Assembly (NCBI GenBank): GCA_949290385.1
Contig: CASERY010000150.1
Coordinates: forward strand, 1-44,538
Direction of reading: 5' to 3'
Length of the DNA: 44,538 bases
Source of the DNA: an uncultured bacterium
Lineage (GTDB): Bacteria > Verrucomicrobiota > Lentisphaeria > Victivallales > UBA1829
Program-made: the position numbers and the translations under genes
Shown here: positions 27,026 through 35,483 of the stretch, in pieces
Layout: each line of letters opens with the position of its first letter
How positions within the stretch are numbered: the first letter of the stretch is position 1
Notes under the pieces: generated by a model
What the model saw: only the letters and a program-made list of their open reading frames with translations
What the model was told of the DNA's origin: nothing
The model's database searches: none

Positions 27026-30000
27026 TCAACATTGTGGATGAAGCAGATTCCATACTCGGAACATTTCAGAGATTCCCCAGGCCTGTGCGTCGCATCCGCG
27101 GCTTTTATGAGGAAAGTCTCCATCAATGATTTCCGGAAGATTTATAATGCATCCATTTTCCAGAAGCGGAATCATGGTGGAGAGAAAGGCAGAGGCTGTA
27201 GCATGGCCTTCCTGTCCGTAACACATCAGATAAGCTTCACAGTAAGAGGGAAAGAGCCATGTCCAGGCTGTACCATTGTGATATGCCACCTTGCGGCTGG
27301 TATCTTCATTTCCCTCGTAATGACCGCGATAGGGATGGGCAGGATCGTTGAGCAGCTGTCCGCCTTTGCCATATATAGGCAGAAGGTATTTTACAGGCCG
27401 TGCTGACAAACTTCGGATTGCTCCGGGAACAAGAAGTTCATTGCAGGAAGAGAGAATCTCTCTGCAGATTTGTTTATCATCCACGGCTCCCAGAGTTACA
27501 GCAAGAAGCTGATTGGGTCTGAGATGGTCGTCGGGAACAGCTTTATAGGCAGGAGTACCGGAGGATGCATGAAGACAGTCTGAAAGAAAATTCTGCCCCG
27601 GAACAACAAAAAATTTATGGATAGAATTCTGTACTTCTTCGGCAGCTTTTTCCCATTGAGTGGCTTTATCCTGTTGAAGTTCTCTGCTGCAGTCAGCAAG
27701 AAATTTGAGGGCTGCATACCAGAGCGCCTGAATTTCAATGGGATAGCCCTCACGAGGAGTCCCTGCCGGATAATTTGTATCCATCCATGTGAAATGTGCA
27801 GGACTGAAAATCAATCCACTGGCAGGATCTGCATAAATGCCATTGGGTGTTCCTTTCTGAATACTCCGGGCCATACTTTCCAGAATATCCAGAACAGTCT
27901 GGTTATCTCGGACAACTGTTTTTAAGAAGTCAGTGTTTCCTGTGATTCTGCAATAGTCAGAAACCGCAGTAAACAGCCATAGCGGGGCGTCAGATGTGTC
28001 GCGATTGTCAGCATTGGAACCTGAAATCATATTGGGAATTGTCCCGTGAAGCTCAAATTTTAAGAACTGGAGAAGAATATCACGAACATCATCCTGAAAT
28101 TCAGGGGCCAGCATGATGCCTCTTACTGCAATGAGGGTATCCCTCCCCCAGTCAAGGAACCACGGATAGCCGGCAATGACTGTTTTCAAATGATTGCGTT
28201 TGACAATAAAATTCCGGATGGATTCAAGCATCACAGCGTGAATATGACTGCTGAAACAGGAGTTGTTCTTAAAATGATCCGGTGTTTCAGGAGGAATAAG
28301 CAAGTCTGGATTCGACTCGGTCAATACGTTGACTGCCAGTCCAAGGTGTTCACCTCCGAACATCTTGCAGGAGAAGTAACCGGGACTGTACAGATCTGAA
28401 TAAGGATCAAGACCCCGGGAATCTTCGTTTTCCTGATAAATCATGTACATCCACTGATCCTGCCGCTTAAATTTTCCTGCAGATGCTGTAACATTTAAAA
28501 TTCTGTTTGGGGCTGGAATAAATTCAAAGCCGCGTTCAAATTCATGGATTCTGGAAGGCCAGAACTGTTCAGGTCCTTGTGCTGCTTTGGTAGAATAGTG
28601 AAAATTCCGATCTTCAATGTCCGGGTATACAATAACCCGCACCATGGCAGTATCCGGCAAGCGGTGCATGGCTCCGCTTGCTTTATTTCTGAAAATGGAG
28701 ATGAGAACGGTATTTCTTCCAGGGACAATTTTCATCTGTACCGTCAGTTCCACAAAATAGCCGTTTCCTACCGGAATATGGTAATCCCAGATGCCGGATG
28801 AATCTTCGCCAATATGGAATTCCCGTATATGCTCATGCTTCATCTCCTGATGGCGTGCATTGTAGACAAGCTCCAGACGGATTCTACGGAACATGATATG
28901 GCGATCTTCCGGATAATCAGGATTTAAATTGGCCAGAAGAACTGCATCATAACGGCTTTGAAGCTTTCCTATTTCCACTTGCTGATGAATCAAAGCTCCG
29001 CGTCCATTTGTCTGAAGAAAAGTTCTGGAATGCTGAAAGATTTCCCCACGGCTGAAGGAAACTTTACAATGATCGAGTCCCTTCTTGAGAAACATTAGAT
29101 GGGATTCTGAACATTGTGTGCGGCCGTTTTTACAAAAAACCCGCATGTTTACAGTCATTTTTCGGAATGGAGTTTCCTGAATATAATGGCGGGGAGTTGG
29201 AATCAGTGCAAAAAATGTTCCATCTGCTTTCTGGACGGAATTAATCTGGAAAATGGTATTTTTCCGTCCATGGGGCAGTTCTTCGTCCAGTTTGAAGCGG
29301 AAGCGGCAGGAGGCCGTTACCAGAAGACAATGCCCCACGGGAAGCAGCACTTCTCTATGATTATCCCACTCCCAATTCCATACGATAACGGGACATTCTC
29401 CGCGATCAGAATAGAGCTGATGAAGGAATTCCAGCGGATCTTTGAGAAGAGTCTGCACCATGGAATTCAAATCCAGATTATCCAGAATAATGGAACTGTT
29501 GCGGGAAACAACGGTACGCAGAATCATGACTCTGGCTTCCTGAATATTCAGATTCTGGTCATAAAGTTCATCCTTTTTTTCTTGCTCACACAGCATTTGA
29601 AGATAATCAGGTTCATTGGAAAGACAAAGATATTCTCCTCCGGAAAGTGAAAGAGATTTCTTATGGCCGATTCCTGGAAAAACTTCAAGCCTGCGTCCGG
29701 AAATCAGATCATGGAGAACGGGTTCATCAAAAGGCGCATAAGAGGCATCCCAGCTTAAGGTGGCAGCTTTGTCACAGTCGAGGTTCAGCAGAATCAGCAG
29801 ATTATGCTGGTTGTCAATACTGCACCTGGAAAAGATAACACCTGCAGGACTGCCTGAGTCAATTATAGTGTTCATACTGTCATTGGCAAAAGCAGGATGT
29901 ATGGCCAGAAGGGTATTCAAACGTCGGATCAAGCTAATCTGATTGTTGTCAGAGCCCCAGTTCAGCGCTGAAGATTCATGAACATCAATTTTTTCTTTTG

Positions 30001-31366
30001 CAAACCATTCCACTCCATTCACGAAGCCGAAGGCTCCGGCTGTACTTGCCAGAGCTGCCAGAGCAGTCCTTAAAGAAGCATAACGCTCAGAAGATGCAGC
30101 CAGGCGGTTGTTGTCGTGAGTTTCAGCATAATGGATCAAAAGACCGTTGGATACACTCTGTCCCCAGGCGTAGCGCAGGTATCCTTCCACCTGTACTCTT
30201 GAGTAATTCTGAAAGAGTTCTGAATAGGCCCAGTTCATATTGGCACGGTTCAGCAGATCAGAAGTAACATTGGGATCTCCGCCGAGTCCCTCCAGCAGAA
30301 ATATGGTTTCAGGATAAACTTTGCGTACCCGGGTAATAATATATTCCCAGGCCGGTTCCGGAATCATATAGCCGGCATCACAGCGGAAACCGTCCACTCC
30401 CCTGGAACACCAGGTTAGAAAAACATCAGCCAGATATTTCCAGAGATCCAGTTTGCTGTGATCCAGTTCTGTAAGATCACCCCACACAACACCCCATGCA
30501 CCGGGAGAATGAATGGAACCATCGGGATTTCTGACCAGCCAGTCCGGATGTTCTTCATGAATTTTTGCAGCCCAGCCTGTGTGATTGATGGCGATATCGA
30601 TAAAAATTTTTGCATTTTCCTTGTGAATAGCATCCACAAGCTCCAGAAACTGGTCCAGCGGAGTTGCAGAGCGGTCAAATTCAGCCAAGGCAGGGTCCAC
30701 CGCAGTGAAATCAAGAGACGCATAGGGACTTCCGTAACGGCCCATTCTTGCATAAACCGTAGGGGTCGGATTAATGGGAAGCAGATGAATAATGCGGCAT
30801 TTCAGATGATGAATAATATGGTCCAGCTCCGGAATCAGAGAACGGAATGTGCCTGAAGGAGGAATTAAGGCATATGAATGAGCGTCAAAAGTTTGTATTT
30901 CTTCCTGAGTAATTCCATCAGGGAGTCTGGAATATTCAAAGTTCCGGTTCATGCCGAACTGGCGCACAAATGCGCAATAGACAATATTGAAGGAGGAATA
31001 AGCTGCCGGTTCCACATTGACATGAAGATTTTCACCCTGTACCCATACAGGTTCTGTTTCATCATTGACCAGAATACAGCTTTTAGCTTCAAAATGTCCT
31101 TCTTCAAACAGAGGAAGTGTGATGAAGAAATGGTATTCGTCCACGCGTTCCATAGGCAGATTGACCCAGTCTTGTCCTCCCGGCGGAATCTGGTGTTCGA
31201 CCCACTCTGCAACTTCAAGACGGCGCAGGCGTGCGTTTCCAATATTGGTGCTTAAAAAGGCTTGCCCCTGGACAGGCTGACTGCTGCGCAGATGAATTTC
31301 CAAAATATCTCCGCAATACCGCAGCAAATGCTTTCCAGGCTGTGGAAATTGAGTAAGTTCCATCAT
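27026..31366 (-). CDS. Two-domain glycogen debranching-type enzyme (GH13-like plus amylo-alpha-1,6-glucosidase)
   Basis: 1446 aa, stop TGA, no TAG codons. Residues about 100-560 form a GH13-like barrel: FIDIAINHTGW (about 255), GVDGFRCDAGY with the likely nucleophile Asp near 330, TIFLLEGLGG with the acid/base Glu near 359, and YAETHDNNRLA near 417. The C-terminal 450 residues are an (alpha/alpha)6 amylo-1,6-glucosidase type: AGYPWFLDWGRDTLIAVRGIM, SDAPLWLFTAVSDYCR, HNGTAWTWLFPSYCEAYL, GCDAQAWGISEMFRVWNLL. Together these suggest transfer plus alpha-1,6 hydrolysis during glycogen or starch-oligomer breakdown. No signal peptide, so cytoplasmic. GGGGGG before ATG 31366. A lipoprotein gene lies upstream on the same strand. 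Confidence 0.88.
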   Translation of the reverse strand: MMELTQFPQPGKHLLRYCGDILEIHLRSSQPVQGQAFLSTNIGNARLRRLEVAEWVEHQIPPGGQDWVNLPMERVDEYHFFITLPLFEEGHFEAKSCILVNDETEPVWVQGENLHVNVEPAAYSSFNIVYCAFVRQFGMNRNFEYSRLPDGITQEEIQTFDAHSYALIPPSGTFRSLIPELDHIIHHLKCRIIHLLPINPTPTVYARMGRYGSPYASLDFTAVDPALAEFDRSATPLDQFLELVDAIHKENAKIFIDIAINHTGWAAKIHEEHPDWLVRNPDGSIHSPGAWGVVWGDLTELDHSKLDLWKYLADVFLTWCSRGVDGFRCDAGYMIPEPAWEYIITRVRKVYPETIFLLEGLGGDPNVTSDLLNRANMNWAYSELFQNYSRVQVEGYLRYAWGQSVSNGLLIHYAETHDNNRLAASSERYASLRTALAALASTAGAFGFVNGVEWFAKEKIDVHESSALNWGSDNNQISLIRRLNTLLAIHPAFANDSMNTIIDSGSPAGVIFSRCSIDNQHNLLILLNLDCDKAATLSWDASYAPFDEPVLHDLISGRRLEVFPGIGHKKSLSLSGGEYLCLSNEPDYLQMLCEQEKKDELYDQNLNIQEARVMILRTVVSRNSSIILDNLDLNSMVQTLLKDPLEFLHQLYSDRGECPVIVWNWEWDNHREVLLPVGHCLLVTASCRFRFKLDEELPHGRKNTIFQINSVQKADGTFFALIPTPRHYIQETPFRKMTVNMRVFCKNGRTQCSESHLMFLKKGLDHCKVSFSRGEIFQHSRTFLQTNGRGALIHQQVEIGKLQSRYDAVLLANLNPDYPEDRHIMFRRIRLELVYNARHQEMKHEHIREFHIGEDSSGIWDYHIPVGNGYFVELTVQMKIVPGRNTVLISIFRNKASGAMHRLPDTAMVRVIVYPDIEDRNFHYSTKAAQGPEQFWPSRIHEFERGFEFIPAPNRILNVTASAGKFKRQDQWMYMIYQENEDSRGLDPYSDLYSPGYFSCKMFGGEHLGLAVNVLTESNPDLLIPPETPDHFKNNSCFSSHIHAVMLESIRNFIVKRNHLKTVIAGYPWFLDWGRDTLIAVRGIMLAPEFQDDVRDILLQFLKFELHGTIPNMISGSNADNRDTSDAPLWLFTAVSDYCRITGNTDFLKTVVRDNQTVLDILESMARSIQKGTPNGIYADPASGLIFSPAHFTWMDTNYPAGTPREGYPIEIQALWYAALKFLADCSRELQQDKATQWEKAAEEVQNSIHKFFVVPGQNFLSDCLHASSGTPAYKAVPDDHLRPNQLLAVTLGAVDDKQICREILSSCNELLVPGAIRSLSARPVKYLLPIYGKGGQLLNDPAHPYRGHYEGNEDTSRKVAYHNGTAWTWLFPSYCEAYLMCYGQEGHATASAFLSTMIPLLENGCIINLPEIIDGDFPHKSRGCDAQAWGISEMFRVWNLLHPQC

Positions 31367-31486
31367 TATTTTCCCCCCAGTAAAGCGTGTTCAAAGGATT
31401 CCATAAGAGTTTCCCGGTCTGTTTATTTATATGTGACAAGAATGACAAGAATCTGCTGTGCCCGGAGACAAAAATCTGTTCTGCTT

Positions 31487-31629
31487 TCAAGTCCGGATTT
31501 TCTGCAGAACAAATGCAACTGCTGAATCCCAGCGGTGAATCCATGCTGTTTCCGGTTGCATAGCAGCGGACAGATAAGCTTCTTCAGCTGAATTGCTGAA
31601 TTTACTGAATTGAAATACTTTGGGTTTGA
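31487..31629 (-). CDS. Possible small frame overlapping the lipoprotein end
   Basis: In another frame the minus strand reads VLKPKVFQFSKFSNSAEEAY, then AAMQPETAWIHRWDSAVAFV, to TGA at 31487. The Trp-rich ending resembles C-termini of (alpha/alpha)6 glycosidases. There is no start codon before the internal Met and no ribosome binding site. It could be the native C-terminus of the lipoprotein reached by a frameshift, a remnant of a glycosidase gene, or chance. The rest of the gap to 31366 shows nothing. Confidence 0.25.
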
Positions 31630-32264
31630 GGACGAATGATCACTTCAAAAATTTCTGTTTTACTGGAGACGGAATTCAAATTCAGTTCTGCTTTCATGGC
31701 AATTTGAACTGTGCGATGATTTTTCGGAATTTGAAAATTTTCCAGGAAATGAAGCGGCACATCAATCAACGCACTGTTTCCGGGAGAAAGCGTTAAAATG
31801 GTGCGCTGATATTCAATACGGCTGAAATTTTTATCCGGATGAACTTGAATCCAGTCTTTTTCTTCAATCTGAGAGGCATCTTTCCCAGGCTCACAGAGTG
31901 CATAATAAACGCATACATTCTAGGATTCGCTGGAAAACCAGTCAGGAATTGTAATATCCTTTAGATCTGCATTGCGCAATCTCAATTCAAGCATCTGTCC
32001 GGGTTTTCCTGCAGTATATTCGCTTCTGCGAATACGGCGTTCTAGTGCAAGTTTTCCCTGAATGGGTTTCATAAAACTTTTTTGTGGTGTTGAATCCATT
32101 CCCGCTTGCTGTTCTTCCTACTGGGAGCAGCCGTTTGAAAAAATACAGGAGAGTGAAAGCAAGAAGATCCATGCAGTTAAAAAGACATTTTTCCAAATAT
32201 TTTTCCGGAAAACGTCTGAAATTATTCCGGTATTTGTTTTCTGAACACAGTTGCTGTTGAACAT
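31602..32264 (-). CDS. Hypothetical lipoprotein, two in-frame TAGs
   Basis: Read with TAG as sense this is 220 aa ending in TAA. N-terminal basic stretch, hydrophobic core (VFLTAWIFLLSLSCIF) and a lipobox-like SNGC, so lipidation after signal peptidase II cleavage is likely. TAGs at 32118-32120 (codon 49, CSQ-TAG-EEQQAG) and 31920-31922 (codon 115, SSES-TAG-NVCVYYALCE). Between and after them codon use is normal and the frame is uninterrupted; the C-terminal half alternates hydrophobic and polar residues like a beta sandwich. No family recognised. ATG 32264 has GGAAGGA about ten bases upstream. Lies between a small membrane protein gene and the debranching enzyme gene. Confidence 0.72.
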
Positions 32265-32349
32265 ATCATTCAATTCCTTCCTTGATCTTGTTGATTCCTC
32301 GGCTGGATTTTGGGTGAAAAAGCATACTGCACCTGTCTGGAACAGAATC

Positions 32350-32670
32350 TCAGGATGTACGCTGCTGCATATTCCCAATCACGTAGAGGACAACCAGGAT
32401 ACATCCAATAATTTTAATGGCTCCAACCTGCGGTGTTACCCAGATATCCATTGCGCTTACCTCGCCTTCCGTATAGGACTGAGCTAAGTGAATTCCCAGA
32501 AAAACCCAGATGGAGCAAGCCATAAAAGTCAGGAGAAGAAAAACAATGCAGCCGCCTACGGAGAAAACCAGTGCAAGCATGTTATTCTGAATCCAGCGGA
32601 AGCATTTATAGCAGGGGCTTTGCGTTGTACTGGAACTGACTCTGGGTCTTTTGGAAAGATATACGCCCAT
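32350..32670 (-). CDS. Small membrane protein, function unknown
   Basis: 106 aa from ATG 32670, which has AAAGGAGTG at good spacing; stop TGA. A basic Cys-containing N-terminus (SPCYKCFRWIQNN) precedes two predicted membrane helices, LALVFSVGGCIVFLLLTFMACSIWVFLGI and VGAIKIIGCILVVLYVIGN. No known family. Same strand as, and 86 bases before, the lipoprotein gene. The pair may form an envelope-associated unit. The spacer up to 32968 holds an 8-bp inverted repeat CCCGTTTG/CAAACGGG and no gene. Confidence 0.55.
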   Translation of the reverse strand: MGVYLSKRPRVSSSTTQSPCYKCFRWIQNNMLALVFSVGGCIVFLLLTFMACSIWVFLGIHLAQSYTEGEVSAMDIWVTPQVGAIKIIGCILVVLYVIGNMQQRTS

Positions 32671-32968
32671 GAAAAGCACTCCTTTTGTTTTTATTCTGAT
32701 GCAGAACCCGTTTGAACAGAAAAAACTTTTCAGCCAATCCATGCAAACGGGCTTCAGATTCACTTGTCTATTGACAGAAAAAAGGCAAACGCTTCAAGGT
32801 TCCGCGCTGCAATGGATATTTCAGTCATTTTTACCGAAATTGTCAATCGGGAAAAAATCCTCCGAGTTTCATGAAAATTAAAAACACACTCTGTTCCAGA
32901 ATTCAAAGACCGGATTTTCTACTTGTAGAGTTTTCAGTTTCAAATTCTTCTTGAAAGAGAACCAAAAA

Positions 32969-33808
32969 TCAACCCTGAGCTGTAGCTCTCTATTCCATCT
33001 CATCTCTCTATTCGTCGGAGAGTCCGGTATATTTGGGATTGCCGGGCATGATTCCGCGTTTGGATTCCTTGATGAAGTTCATGAATACATGCACTTCCGG
33101 TGTTACAGAGTCAGATTTTTCAATCTGTTCCAGGGCATTTTTAGTGTTCAGTCCTTCAAAGAAATAGGTTTTAATAGCCTTCCGGATTGCCAGACGGGTT
33201 TCATTGCTGTACCCTGCCCTGCGGAGTCCAATGGTATTGGGGCCGGTGATGTAGTTGGTTTCACGCAGCATGCAGAAGGGAGGAATATCCTGGCCGATGA
33301 GACAGCCTGCTCCGATCATAGCCAGCGCCCCGATTCTGCAGAACTGGTGGATTTTTGTATAACCGCTGAGTACAGCCCCTTCCCCGATCTGGACATGGCC
33401 GGAGATTGCGGTATGATTAGCCACGGTCACGCGGTCGGAGATAATGACGTCGTGAGCCACATGAACAAAAGCCATAAGCAGAACGTGATTTCCCACAACT
33501 GTTTTCAGAAACTCAAAGGGTGGTCTGTGAATGGTAACATATTCACGGATGACGGTATCGGAACCGATCTCACAGAAAGAACGGATTCCCTTATAAAAGC
33601 GGTGGTCCTGCGGTTCGGCGCCTACAAGGGCTCCGAAATAGATGCGGCAACGGGGACCCACAGTTGTATACTGGCAGATTTTCACATGAGCATCGATGTA
33701 ACAGTCATCTCCGATTTTCACGTCATCTTCAATGACTGTATAGGGCCCAATTTCAACATTTTTGCCGATTTCGGCTTTTGGAGAAATTACAGCTGTTGGG
33801 TGTATCAT
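32969..33808 (-). CDS. lpxA: Acyl-ACP--UDP-N-acetylglucosamine O-acyltransferase, two TAGs near the C-terminus
   Basis: First enzyme of lipid A synthesis, cytoplasmic trimer. The hexapeptide-repeat helix is clear (IHPTAVISPKAEIGKNVEIG and onward), with the catalytic His in LLMAFVHVAHD (residue 116) and the C-terminal helical domain (RKAIKTYFFEGLNTKNALEQIE). The frame meets TAG at 33008-33010 (codon 267) after KYTGLSDE and a second at 32990-32992, then TGA at 32969, giving ending ...LSDE-TAG-RDEME-TAG-RATAQG. With Gln this is a coherent hydrophilic tail. LpxA would already be functional at 266 aa, so the first TAG could be a true stop; the rest of the window makes read-through more likely. AAGGA precedes ATG 33808. 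Confidence 0.93.
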
Positions 33809-34336
33809 TGTATGCGGTCCTTATTCTAAAACTGTTCGTTTTTCATGCTAAGAATACCTTGACGGACAATATAGTGCTTTTTGTAAAAGATATCAAGCCT
33901 TTTTATTCTGGAAGCGGAAAATTTGTCTTTTTCACATACCGGGATTTTGCATATTGGATAAACGGATTTATTGTATCCGGAGAGAAAGAATGTGTTTTTT
34001 TATTTCGGCGTGGTTACGGGGTTTTTTGTCAGGATACAGGGTTTCTTTTTTCTGGGAAGCAGCTGTTTTTGCTGTTTGAAGGGAGACCCGGGGTGGAAAG
34101 AACCCGGCAGTTTAGTTTCAGGGACTATGACTTTTAAGAAATCCCGCAGACTGCATGGTATTGTAGGAAAAGATACAGACAAGATAATGGTTTCTGCAGG
34201 CTTGAATGATGCGAACTGAAAAACAAATATGCACCTTGCCGGAAAATCTGACAGACTTTCGACAGCGTGAGCTATGCGAACTGAAAAACAAATATGCACC
34301 TTGCCGGAAGCCGGAAGAAAGAACAGCATAAGAACA
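33809..34336. other. Divergent spacer between lpxA and xer with small candidate frames
   Basis: Contains no assured gene. A plus frame from GTG 33992 (GAGAGAAAG upstream) to TGA 34219 could encode about 75 residues with a hydrophobic, Cys-rich start and the ending MTFKKSRRLHGIVGKDTDKI...; a shorter version starts at ATG 34127. A second frame begins at ATG 34206 (MMRTEKQICTLPE) and ends at TAA just before xer. Promoters for lpxA and xer must lie here but none is obvious. Confidence 0.3.
34209..34309. repeat. Pair of 36-bp direct repeats upstream of xer
   Basis: An identical block starting ATGCGAACTGAAAAACAAAT occupies 34209-34244 and 34274-34309, period 65 bases. The second copy lies 27 bases before the chosen xer start and contains an alternative ATG. 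Looks like a recent short duplication or a pair of binding sites. Confidence 0.85.
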
Positions 34337-35308
34337 ATGGCGGAAACAGAATACGATTTAAAAGATGGACAGGTAAAAAATTTTCTGCTTCATCTGGATG
34401 CAGAACGCAATGCCTCCAGGCATACGATTGATTCCTACAGAATGGATATCTGTGGATTTGCCGCGATGATACTCAAGCGCAATCTGTATGAATGTACTGC
34501 AGACTGGAATGCCGTTACTGTGGGAGATGCCAGGGATTATGTAGTCTTCCTTCAGTCTGAAGGAATTGCCAGAACTTCCATGAACCGGAAACTTTCCGCC
34601 ATGCGTAGTTTTTTCCGGTATCTGGAACGTGAATCAAAAGTGAAAAGCAATCCTTTTCAGGACCTCACCTCCCCTAAAAAACAGAAACTTCTGCCGAAAT
34701 ATATGACGGTGGAAGAAGTCGGCCGTCTACTGGATGCTCCGGGATCCTACTGGATGGAAATGGTACGCAAAGGCAGTGCAAAAACCCCTGAAGGAGCCGC
34801 TTTTTCTGAAGCCAGAGACCGTGCCCTTCTGGAGGTGATTTATTCCGGAGGCCTGCGGATCAGCGAGGCAGTCGGGTTAAATTTTCAGGATTTGGATTTG
34901 AATGGGGGAGTCATGAAAATTCGTGGTAAAGGCAAGAAAGAGCGATTGGCTGCTCTGGGGGGACCGGCGGTTAAAGCTCTGAAAAAATATCTTGCTCTCC
35001 GATCCGGTTTTTCCGGGGACGGGACCGCATGTGCAGCTGTTTTTATCAATCATACGGGGGGCAGGTTGACCGCACGCTCTTTTCAGCGGAATTTCAAAGA
35101 GTACTTAGCGGAGGCCGGACTTCCGCCGGATATGACGCCGCATAAGCTGCGCCATTCATTTGCCACTCATCTGCTGGATGCCGGAGCGGATCTGAGAAGT
35201 GTACAGGCTTTGCTTGGGCATGAAAATTTGAGCACAACGCAGATTTACACACATATCAGTGCGGAGCGCATGAAACAAATTTACAATCAGGCTCATCCCA
35301 GAGCATAA
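34337..35308 (+). CDS. xerD: Tyrosine recombinase XerC/XerD
   Basis: 323 aa from ATG 34337, stop TAA. N-terminal SAM-like DNA-binding domain (NFLLHLDAERNASRHTIDSY) and catalytic domain with the full set: Arg in YSGGLRISEAVGL (174), Lys in RGKGKKER, HKLRHSFATHLL (His269, Arg272), LLGHENLSTTQIYTH (His295, Tyr304 nucleophile). It resolves chromosome dimers at dif sites with a partner recombinase. XerC and XerD cannot be separated with confidence by eye. The start could be ATG 34274 inside the repeat, but length and alignment favour 34337; no strong ribosome binding site precedes either. Confidence 0.9.
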   Translation: MAETEYDLKDGQVKNFLLHLDAERNASRHTIDSYRMDICGFAAMILKRNLYECTADWNAVTVGDARDYVVFLQSEGIARTSMNRKLSAMRSFFRYLERESKVKSNPFQDLTSPKKQKLLPKYMTVEEVGRLLDAPGSYWMEMVRKGSAKTPEGAAFSEARDRALLEVIYSGGLRISEAVGLNFQDLDLNGGVMKIRGKGKKERLAALGGPAVKALKKYLALRSGFSGDGTACAAVFINHTGGRLTARSFQRNFKEYLAEAGLPPDMTPHKLRHSFATHLLDAGADLRSVQALLGHENLSTTQIYTHISAERMKQIYNQAHPRA

Positions 35309-35483
35309 TGCAATTCAGGGAAAGGAAGAATTTTTGGAAGAAAATAAAATCTGTGCATGAATCATGCAGTCTGTGTCCGAAAAAGAGAGGACCGGACTTG
35401 CCGGATGATACTGAAAAGCATTTTGTTTTTCGCCTAGTTTATAGACATAAACCTGTAAAATAAAAACTCAATAAAAAGTAATT

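Noticed and set aside
32951..33829. 292-codon plus-strand frame opposite lpxA
   Set aside because: Mirror of the hexapeptide-repeat gene lpxA; no start signal or family match.
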